Shown here piece after piece: positions 24,194 to 36,100 of a DNA stretch of 64,000 bases. The notes under the pieces are model-generated. The model saw only the letters and a program-made list of their open reading frames with translations. It was not told the DNA's origin and made no database searches. Position 1 is the stretch's first letter; every line of letters begins with the position of its first letter. This stretch comes from Rhabditophanes sp. KR3021 (taxonomy: Eukaryota; Nematoda; Chromadorea; Rhabditida; Alloionematidae), in NCBI GenBank assembly GCA_963281155.1, contig CAUJLY010000001.1, forward strand, positions 2,170,001 to 2,234,000, read 5' to 3'. The position numbers and the translations under genes are program-made.

Positions 24194-27100
24194 ATGGTTT
24201 CGAAAATATTTGCTGTAACATTGGCCACAGCACTTATTCTAATTAATTATGGCTATTCGTCTAAACCTACAAAATTGTATTCTGAATCTTTCAATCTAAG
24301 GTCAAAAAGAGCTTTGGATCCAAGTGGTAAATTCAAAATAATTAATTAGCTAATTAAAACTATTATTTTAAGTATGCGGCGCTGGGTGCCCTGATATCGG
24401 ACGAGCACTTCCATTTTATGCGCCTGATTTTGTAGATGCAAAATTTACTCTTACATATGGGACTGATCCATGTAAAACAGTGACATTTGAATGTAAGGCA
24501 AATACGAAAGATTCCTTGGTCCTGGTGAATATACAATTACCAAATGGAGACAGCGTAAGTTATTTTAAAAAATTAAAATTCTCAACTGGATTAATTAGGG
24601 ACAATTTGGAGACGGTGATGGGTCAGTTCCAGTAACTGGTACATTCGATTGTAATAATGCAGGTGTTTGGCTAATGAACGGACAAGATGAAGTCGGAAAC
24701 GCAAACGAACTTTTGCTGAGTTGTGAAACAACTTCTTTTAATTCTCCTTGCGATCCTATCACTCAGGAATTTTCTAAAGATATAAGTGTTGATTTGCCAG
24801 GAAATGAAGCAAACGAATTCACGCCAACTAAAGGAACTTCAACAAAAACAGAATCTCCAGTTGATGCGGATGGAGTTGTAGGAACCACAACTTTGACTTG
24901 TAAAGGATCAGTTAATCCCGACAATAATATGGTTCTGCTAGCTCAAACTACCGATGGAACCTATATTGTAAGCTACAACATTTATTTAGTTATTGCTTAC
25001 ATTAATTTCTTAGAGCTTAGCGTACGGACCATACGAGCATTCTGCTACGATTACCTGCACAGGCGGAAGTTTATTCTCTCCTTCAAATGTTGAACTAACA
25101 GGTGTATTTATTTGTGACGAATTAGTGCCTGCCATTATAACTACAACAACCCCTGACCCATTAGCAACAACAATTAAATTAGCTGCTCCATGTCAAGAGT
25201 GTCTCCCACCAATTGAAGGAGAAATTCAAACTCCCGGAACAACAAAGGGAGTCTTCACATTTGTTTCACAACCCAATCCAACAACAGGGTGCCTGGAGTT
25301 TGTTTTAACATGCGCGGCTGACCAAACATCGGAAACTGCTTTACTTATGGCCAAAAAACCCGACGGGACATATCTAGTTAGTTCATAAGAAGGGAAGCGA
25401 GATAAATATTTGTTTTAGGATTTGAAATTCGGTGCATACAGTAATGTAGCTACGGTTTATTGCGATGCAGGCGGTACTTTTGTAACTTCTTTAACAGGAG
25501 GTATTCCATTAGAAGGAACATTTGTGTGTGAAGGTAAGACAATTTAGAATAATCAAATAATGTTCTTTCAGAGGAATTAAAAACAACAACCCCAGTTCCT
25601 ATTACAACAACTAAAGATTGCGGCGGATGTGCACCTCTAGTTGACGGAGCCAGTACTGCGACACCAATTCCCGGAATCACATTTAAGCCAATTGTTGCTA
25701 CATATACATGTGAATCAGCATTGGTAACTTGTGAAGCGATTGACGACACATTTATTTCAACCTTAGTTGCGGATGAAACAAGCGGATCTAAAATGGTAAA
25801 TTAAATTTTAATTTCCCTTATAAAGTATTTAAAGAATCTTGCCAATGGGCCCTATCAAATCTTTGATACTTTAACTTGCACAAATGGAGTTTGGGAAAAC
25901 ACTGATAAAATACAATTGACTGGAAACATATTGTGTGAACGTGAGTTGAATAGATTTAAGCATATTCTAATCATTAATTAAGAGAGAAATGTTCCCACAA
26001 CTACCATATTGAGCAGTACAACTAGCGTGATTTCCACAAGCCTGCCAACTACAACTTTATTATCAAGTACAGTTGAACCTAGCACATCTGAGAGCACAAC
26101 CACACCTGGAAAGACAACATCAACTTTGTCGACATCAATTTCACCTACCAGTTCACAGAGTTCCTCAAAATTAACTACTGTTCAAACAACAGAAACAACG
26201 AAATTGTCCACATCAACAACAGAGGAGCCCACCACAACTAAAGTTTCAACGACCGAAGAGCCCACAACTATAATTTCAACGACAGAGGAGCCCACCACAA
26301 CTATAGTTTCAACGACTAGAGAGCCAACAACTAAAGTTTCAACGACAGAGGAGCCCACAACTAAAGTTTCAACGACAGAGGAGCCCACAACTATAATTTC
26401 AACGACTGAAGAGCCCACCACAACTATAGTTTCAACGACAGAGGAGCCTACCACAACTATAATTTCAACGACAGAGGAGCCTACCACAACTATAATTTCA
26501 ACGACTAGAGAGCCAACAACTAAAGTTTCAACGACAGAGGAGCCCACCACAACTAAGATGTTAACCAGGTAAGTAATTATTGTATTTATTTGATATTAAA
26601 AATTTATACCTACATAATTATTTTACGGATTTTATATGCAAAAACAAGGAAAGTAATACTTTTTGCAAAATAAGTTGTCTTTTTTGAAAAATAGTTAAAA
26701 TTATCTATAACTTTCAGAGAATTTATTTATAAAACTCAAATGATACATCTTGTAACCCTTTAAATTCTTTAAAAAGGGTATATGACAAGTTAAGAAATAG
26801 ATATTTACTTTAGTAGCGAACCAATCAAATAAATGACGATACAATAAAGTATTTACGGGCTATATAAGTTATTGAAAAATTATTAATGCAAATTAATTAT
26901 ACGCATCTTATAAGTGTTTTAATTTTTCTACAAAATGGATAAGGCAGATTATTTAAAAAATATTTGGGAGTCTTTCAGATTAAAACTTATGTGACAAAAT
27001 TATTAGAATCTTTGATAATTACTTTATAAGGAAATTATTTTAATATTTGGTTGATCACCTAATCAGATTAGCACTATATAAGTGAACAATTACAACAGAT

Positions 27101-30100
27101 GAAAAAAGGAGAAATGCAATTATAGTTAAAATATAAATATATGTCATATAAGAATTTATAAATATAATGTTATTTTCAGCACACTTGAGTTAACAACTTC
27201 AACAAAGACTGAAAGTTCGAGCACATTAAAACCTTCTACATCGACTGCAATTCCTTCCAGCTCCACCACTTTATTACCAACATCTTCGAGCACTTTAGAG
27301 CCATCTACATCGACAGTGGAGCCTTCAACATCGACAGTAATTCCTACAACCTCCAGTACTTTGTTACCTACGTCTTCAAGTACTTTAGAACCTTCTACAT
27401 CTACCGTGATTCCTACAAGTTCCAGCACGTTACTACCAACATCGTCGAGCACTTTAAAGCCTTCTACATCTACAGTAATTCCGTCCAGCTCCAGTACTTT
27501 AGTACCTACGTCTTCGAGCACTTTAAAGTCATCTACATCTACTGTGATTCCTTCCAGCTCTAGTACTTTATTACCAACATCTTCAAGTACTTTGTTACCA
27601 ACATCATCAAGTACTTTAGAACCTTCTACATCTACTGTGATTCCTACCAGTTCCAGTACTTTATTACCAACATCATCAAGCACTTTAGAGCCTTCTACAT
27701 CGACAGTGGAGCCATCTACTTCTACTGTGATTCCTACAAGTTCCAGTACTTTGTTACCAACATCTTCAAGTACTTTGTTACCTACGTCTTCAAGTACTTT
27801 AGAACCTTCTACATCGACAGTAATTCCGTCTAGCTCCAGTACTTTATTACCCACGTCTTCAAGTACTTTAGAACCATCAACATCTACAGTGGAGCCTTCA
27901 ACATCGACAGTAATTCCTACAAGTTCCAGTACTTTGTTACCCACGTCTTCGAGTACTTTAGAACCATCTACGTCTACTGTGATTCCTACAAGTTCCAGTA
28001 CTTTGTTACCCACGTCTTCGAGTACTTTAGAACCATCTACGTCTACTGTGATTCCTTCCAGCTCTAGTACTTTATTACCAACATCTTCAAGTACTTTGTT
28101 ACCAACATCATCAAGTACTTTAGAACCTTCTACATCTACCGTGATTCCTTCTAGCTCCAGTACTTTACTACCAACATCATCAAGCACTTTAGAGCCTTCT
28201 ACATCGACAGTGGAGCCATCTACTTCTACTGTGATTCCTTCAAGTTCCAGCACTTTGTTACCTACGTCTTCGAGTACATTGAAATCTTCAACATCGACTG
28301 CAATTCCTACAAGTTCCAGTACTTTATTACCAACATCGTCAAGTACTTTAGAACCTTCGACATCTACTGTGATTCCTTCAAGTTCCAGTACTTTATTACC
28401 CACGTCATCAAGTACTTTAGAACCATCTACGTCAACAGTAATTCCTACAAGTTCCAGTACTTTATTACCCACGTCTTCAAGTACTTTAGAACCATCTACG
28501 TCAACAGTAATTCCTACAAGTTCCAGTACTTTGTTACCAACATCTTCAAGTACTTTGTTACCAACATCATCAAGCACTTTAGAACCTTCTACGTCTACAG
28601 TAATTCCTTCAAGTTCCAGCACTTTGTTACCAACATCATCAAGCACTTTAGAGCCATCTACATCGACAGTAATTCCTTCAAGTTCCAGCACTTTGTTACC
28701 TACGTCTTCAAGTACTTTAGAGCCTTCTACGTCAACAGTAATTCCGTCCAGCTCCAGTACTTTAGTACCTACGTCTTCGAGCACTTTAGAGCCATCTACA
28801 TCGACAGTGATTCCTTCAAGTTCCAGTACTTTATTACCAACATCGTCAAGTACTTTGTTACCTACGTCTTCGAGTACTTTAGAACCTTCGACATCGACAG
28901 TAATTCCTACAAGTTCCAGCACGTTACTACCTACGTCTTCGAGCACTTTAGAACCATCTACATCTACTGTGATTCCTTCCAGCTCTAGTACTTTATTACC
29001 AACATCTTCCAGTACTTTGTTACCAACATCATCAAGTACTTTAGAACCTTCTACATCTACCGTGATTCCTTCTAGCTCCAGTACTTTATTACCCACGTCT
29101 TCGAGTACTTTAGAGCCTTCTACATCTACTGTAATTCCTACAAGTTCCAGTACTTTATTACCCACGTCTTCAAGTACTTTAGAACCATCTACGTCAACAG
29201 TAATTCCTTCAAGTTCCAGCACTTTGTTACCTACGTCTTCGAGTACATTGAAATCTTCAACATCGACTGCAATTCCTACAAGTTCCAGTACTTTATTACC
29301 AACATCTTCGAGCACTTTAGAGCCATCTACATCGACAGTGGAGCCTTCAACATCGACAGTAATTCCTACAACCTCCAGTACTTTGTTACCTACGTCTTCA
29401 AGTACTTTAGAACCTTCTACATCTACCGTGATTCCTACAAGTTCCAGCACGTTACTACCAACATCGTCGAGCACTTTAAAGCCTTCTACATCTACAGTAA
29501 TTCCGTCCAGCTCCAGTACTTTAGTACCTACGTCTTCGAGCACTTTAAAGTCATCTACATCTACTGTGATTCCTTCCAGCTCTAGTACTTTATTACCAAC
29601 ATCTTCAAGTACTTTGTTACCAACATCATCAAGTACTTTAGAACCTTCTACATCTACTGTGATTCCTTCAAGTTCCAGCACTTTACTACCAACATCTTCA
29701 AGCACTTTAGAACCTTCGACATCGACAGTGGAGCCATCTACATCGACTGTGATTCCTTCAAGCTCCAGTACTTTAGTACCTACGTCTTCAAGCACTTTAA
29801 AGCCTTCTACATCTACAGTAATTCCGTCCAGCTCCAGTACTTTAGTACCTACGTCTTCGAGCACTTTAGAGCCATCTACATCGACAGTGATTCCTTCAAG
29901 TTCCAGTACTTTATTACCAACATCGTCAAGTACTTTAGAACCTTCGACATCTACTGTGATTCCTTCAAGTTCCAGTACTTTATTACCCACGTCATCAAGT
30001 ACTTTAGAACCATCTACGTCAACAGTAATTCCTTCAAGTTCCAGCACTTTGTTACCTACGTCTTCGAGTACATTGAAATCTTCAACATCGACTGCAATTC

Positions 30101-33100
30101 CTACAAGTTCCAGTACTTTATTACCAACATCTTCGAGCACTTTAGAGCCATCTACATCGACAGTGGAGCCTTCAACATCGACAGTAATTCCTACAACCTC
30201 CAGTACTTTGTTACCTACGTCTTCAAGTACTTTAGAACCTTCTACATCTACCGTGGTTCCTACAAGTTCCAGCACGTTACTACCAACATCGTCGAGCACT
30301 TTAAAGCCTTCTACATCTACAGTAATTCCGTCCAGCTCCAGTACTTTAGTACCTACGTCTTCGAGCACTTTAGAGCCATCTACATCGACAGTGATTCCTT
30401 CAAGTTCCAGTACTTTATTACCAACATCGTCAAGTACTTTGTTACCTACGTCTTCGAGTACTTTAGAACCTTCGACATCGACAGTAATTCCTACAAGTTC
30501 CAGCACGTTACTACCTACGTCTTCGAGCACTTTAGAACCATCTACATCGACTGTGATTCCGTCCAGCTCCAGTACTTTAGTACCTACGTCTTCGAGCACT
30601 TTAGAGCCATCTACATCGACAGTGATTCCTTCAAGTTCCAGTACTTTATTACCAACATCGTCAAGTACTTTAGAACCTTCGACATCTACTGTGATTCCTT
30701 CAAGTTCCAGTACTTTATTACCCACGTCATCAAGTACTTTAGAACCATCTACGTCAACAGTAATTCCTACAAGTTCCAGTACTTTACTACCAACATCTTC
30801 AAGTACGCTAGAGCCTTCTACATCGACAGTGGAGCCATCTACTTCTACTGTGATTCCTTCAAGTTCCAGTACTTTGTTACCAACATCATCAAGTACTTTA
30901 GAACCATCTACGTCGACAGTAATTCCTTCAAGTTCCAGTACTTTGTTACCAACGTCTTCAAGTACGCTAGAGCCTTCTACATCGACAGTGGAGCCATCTA
31001 CATCTACTGCAATTCCTACAACCTCCAGTACTTTGTTACCAACATCATCAAGTACTTTAGAACCATCTACATCTACTGCAATTCCTACAACCTCCAGTAC
31101 TTTATTACCAACATCTTCAAGTACTTTATTACCAACATCATCAAGTACTTTAGAGCCTTCAACATCGACAGTAATTCCGTCTAGCTCCAGTACTTTATTA
31201 CCCACGTCTTCGAGTACTTTAGAGCCTTCGACATCAACAGTGGAGCCATCTACATCGACTGTGATTCCTTCAAGCTCCAGTACTTTAGTACCTACGTCTT
31301 CAAGCACTTTGTTACCTACGTCTTCAAGTACTTTAGAACCTTCTACATCTACCGTGATTCCTTCTAGCTCCAGTACTTTATTACCCACGTCTTCAAGTAC
31401 TTTAGAACCATCAACATCTACAGTGGAGCCTTCAACATCGACAGTAATTCCGTCTAGCTCCAGTACTTTATTACCCACATCTTCGAGTACTTTAGAGCCT
31501 TCTACGTCTACTGTGATTCCTACCAGTTCCAGTACTTTATTACCCACGTCTTCGAGTACTTTAGAACCTTCGACATCGACAGTAATTTCTTCAAGTTCCA
31601 GTACTTTATTACCAACATCATCAAGCACTTTGTTACCTACGTCTTCGAGTACTTTAGAACCTTCGACATCGACAGTAATTCCTACAAGTTCCAGCACGTT
31701 ACTACCTACGTCTTCGAGCACTTTAGAACCATCTACATCTACTGTGATTCCGTCCAGCTCCAGTACTTTAGTACCTACGTCTTCGAGCACTTTAGAGCCA
31801 TCTACATCGACAGTGATTCCTTCAAGTTCCAGTACTTTATTACCAACATCATCAAGCACTTTGTTACCTACGTCTTCGAGTACTTTAGAACCTTCGACAT
31901 CGACAGTAATTCCTACAAGTTCCAGCACGTTACTACCTACGTCTTCGAGCACTTTAGAACCATCTACATCTACTGTGATTCCTTCCAGCTCTAGTACTTT
32001 ATTACCAACATCTTCCAGTACTTTGTTACCAACATCATCAAGTACTTTAGAACCTTCTACATCTACCGTGATTCCTTCTAGCTCCAGTACTTTATTACCC
32101 ACGTCTTCGAGTACTTTAGAGCCTTCTACATCTACTGTAATTCCTACAAGTTCCAGTACTTTATTACCCACGTCTTCAAGTACTTTAGAACCATCTACGT
32201 CAACAGTAATTCCTACAAGTTCCAGTACTTTGTTACCAACATCTTCAAGTACTTTGTTACCAACATCATCAAGCACTTTAGAACCTTCTACGTCTACAGT
32301 AATTCCTTCAAGTTCCAGCACTTTGTTACCAACATCATCAAGCACTTTAGAGCCATCTACATCGACAGTAATTCCTTCAAGTTCCAGCACTTTGTTACCT
32401 ACGTCTTCAAGTACTTTAGAGCCTTCTACGTCAACAGTAATTCCGTCCAGCTCCAGTACTTTAGTACCTACGTCTTCGAGCACTTTAGAGCCATCTACAT
32501 CGACAGTGATTCCTTCAAGTTCCAGTACTTTATTACCAACATCGTCAAGTACTTTAGAACCTTCGACATCTACTGTGATTCCTTCAAGTTCCAGTACTTT
32601 ATTACCCACGTCATCAAGTACTTTAGAGCCTTCTACATCGACAGTGGAGCCATCTACTTCTACTGTGATTCCTTCAAGTTCTAGTACTTTATTACCAACA
32701 TCGTCAAGTACTTTAGAACCATCTACATCTACTGCAATTCCTACAACCTCCAGTACTTTATTACCAACATCTTCCAGTACTTTGTTACCAACATCATCAA
32801 GTACTTTAGAACCTTCTACATCTACCGTGATTCCTTCTAGCTCCAGTACTTTATTACCCACGTCTTCGAGTACTTTAGAGCCTTCTACATCTACTGTAAT
32901 TCCTACAAGTTCCAGTACTTTATTACCCACGTCTTCAAGTACTTTAGAACCATCTACGTCAACAGTAATTCCTACAAGTTCCAGTACTTTGTTACCAACA
33001 TCTTCAAGTACTTTGTTACCAACATCATCAAGCACTTTAGAACCTTCTACGTCTACAGTAATTCCTTCAAGTTCCAGTACTTTGTTACCAACATCATCAA

Positions 33101-36100
33101 GCACTTTAGAGCCTTCGACATCAACAGTGGAGCCATCTACATCGACTGTGATTCCTTCAAGCTCCAGTACTTTATTACCAACATCTTCGAGTACTTTAGA
33201 ACCATCTACGTCTACTGTGATTCCTTCCAGCTCTAGTACTTTACTACCAACATCTTCGAGCACTTTGTTACCTACGTCTTCAAGTACATTAGAACCATCT
33301 ACGTCAACAGTGATTCCTACAAGTTCCAGTACTTTATTACCAACATCGTCAAGTACTTTAGAACCATCTACGTCAACAGTAATTCCTACAAGTTCCAGCA
33401 CGTTATTACCAACATCTTCGAGTACTTTAGAGCCATCAACATCGACAGTGGAGCCTTCTACATCAACAGTAATTCCTACCAGTTCCAGTACTTTATTACC
33501 CACGTCTTCGAGTACTTTAGAGCCTTCGACATCAACAGTGGAGCCATCTACATCGACTGTGATTCCTTCAAGCTCCAGTACTTTAGTACCTACGTCTTCA
33601 AGCACTTTAGAGCCTTCTACGTCGACAGTAATTCCCTCAAGCACTAGTACTTTAGAGCCTTCAACATCCTCGTCAACAGTAAATCCTACAAGCAGTTCGA
33701 CTAAAATAAGGTAAGAAAATAATAAGTATATTTGTTTTTCTCGAGTTTCTATCAATTAGCAATGCAATTCAAAAATTTATTTGTAAGAAAATATAATGTT
33801 TAAACTTTTTAAGAGACAAACCAAATTGCAAGCTTAAGCAATAAATACTCTGCTTATTTTCCTTGCGTTAAAGTGATTCTACAAAATTGAGCTAAATAAG
33901 TGTTTTTCATTTATACAAAAATATTTTTCTAAATTACTCAAACAATCATTATTAACGTGCAACGACATAATCTTTTAATGTTCTCCTGAACAATTCTCAT
34001 ACAGTTTTTATTTTTTCCATATTACAAAATTATTAATATGTACTTTGGAAACTATTTGTTTTAAAAGCAAAATACGTCCAAGTTTTATAGTCATTTTAAT
34101 TTTTTATGTGAAATGCTACGAATATTGGTTAGAAATAATTATTCGACAACTTTTCAGATACATTACTAGCTTTAGCAAATTTACTAAAATTAAATGTCTA
34201 AACATAATGAGGAAATTAGTTTTTAATAAACAGATATGACAGAATATATAAAAATAACTAACTTGATCTGTTTTGTTAAATGTGTATAGATTTAATTAAA
34301 ACTTATCGAAGTATAAAGCTCTTAATAATTAACCTTTTAGCAGTTCTACAACGCCTGCATCATCTACGATTGAGTCTACAAGTTCTGCATCGTTAACCAC
34401 GAGCACAAAAGTTGAATCCACAAGTTCTGTGCCCGTCAGCTCTACTAGCACAATAGTCGAATCTACAAGTTCTATGCCCGTTACTTCCACTAGTACAAAG
34501 ATTGAATCCACAAGTTCTGTACCCGTAAGCACCACGAGCTCGACAATTGAATCCACGAGTACGAAGATCGAATCCACAAGTACTGCTCTCGCCAGTTCTA
34601 CTAGTATTATAAGGTATGCAAACTTAATAATTGCAATTATGCATTTTCTTCACCGCTCCGTGAATTTAGATATTTTAAATATTTTTTTCCGTGGCAATTT
34701 AAAAAGAGTTTCTTTCGTAGATATAGCATATTCTGAAATGAAAACTCATTAGATAATAATTAACATTGTCAAGAGCAGCCCTTTTAACTGGGTTACAAAT
34801 AAAAAGCCAGGCTCTTTGTGGCTTTTTTGAAATAATCAGCCCAAGCCAGCAAGTCATATATTAAAAAGTTAATGAATCTTTAACAAAATTAGAATTTTTG
34901 GACCAACAATGAAAAACACAAAAGCAATAGACATTTTTTACTCTGCCTAACATTAGTTTGGCGTTATAAAAGCATCTTGATCTCCAAAGGAAGTTAACAA
35001 TAAACAAATTCGAGTTAGGAGAATTCATTGTTGACTGACGTAAAACTAAATAATGTTTAGCATTTCTCAATTAAAAATACTAGCTATATTTCATCCTTTG
35101 TCAATTCCGATACTACCTTAGAGAGTAGTTTGCTTTTATGTGCACTGCAATTAAGTCTGTTTCAATGTGCTGAGAAAATAGAAGCTAATTGCCTGTCAAA
35201 TCTAAAGCAATATGATAAAAACTTTAAGCTTGCTTGAGAACTTTATGTAGTTTTTAAAATATCGCCATTCTTTTGAGCTATGTTATGATTGATCTGGCAA
35301 ACGTTTAAGTGAAAATAGTGTAGAATAAGTGATTTTTGACGGATATGCATAACCAATTGCTAGGCATAATTTTGGATCAGAAAAACATAGTCCAGCTTTT
35401 TTGGCCTTTTATCTAACTTTCTGTGCGTGTGAACAAAGCCAGTTTACAAGGCTGGTTGAGAGTTTTTTAATTAATCGCAATTTCTTTTAGTTCCACGTCA
35501 ATTCCTATAACATCAACAAAACCCGAGAGCTCCAGTACTTTGCTTCCATCAACTTCGACGATTGCTGACACCAGCAGTACTTTAAGCATTGCGGAAACGA
35601 CTCAAGAATCAACAACCAAAACTCCTTTAGTAACCACAATTGAAACATCCACAGTTCTTCCAACAACACCAGAGGCAACCACGAGTGTTAAAACAACTAC
35701 TGATGCCCCTACGACGAAGCAAATCACCACAACCGAATCATTCACCACTATTATAACTCCTTCAGAAGGAGCCCTTTGCTGTCCTAAAGGAGGCTTATTT
35801 TCCAGCTGGACTGAAATTGTACCATGTACTGACAATTGTATGTTTTACTTAAATATTCTCTACTCATGACATACATTCCAGGTGGAAGTTGTGGCTTCAG
35901 AGTAAGAAAAAGAAAGTGCTTAACGGATCCAGTAGTATGTCCATGCGTAGGTGATACCGAGAAAACCGAAAGATGTAATCACAAAGCATGTGTTTATCCT
36001 CGTTTGTCATGTTGCCATGGACTGAAGGCAGGAGTATTTAACAAAAAGGTTGCATGTATGGCTGATATTGTTGATGTAGCGCCACCAGCCCCAATTTGCT

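Noticed and set aside
27180..33710. Repeat array as a CRISPR-like or satellite locus
   Set aside because: Units are 69 bp in frame without unique spacers, and the exon is bounded by matching splice sites of a eukaryotic gene.
27156..33755. A 2,199-residue minus-strand open frame as a gene
   Set aside because: It mirrors the sense mucin repeat unit for unit, has no signal peptide, promoter or splice context, and is expected when a repeat unit lacks antisense stops.
34800..34832. Hairpin AAAAAGCCA...TGGCTTTTTT resembling a bacterial terminator
   Set aside because: It lies in an intron of the mucin gene in nuclear DNA; a Rho-independent terminator makes no sense here.
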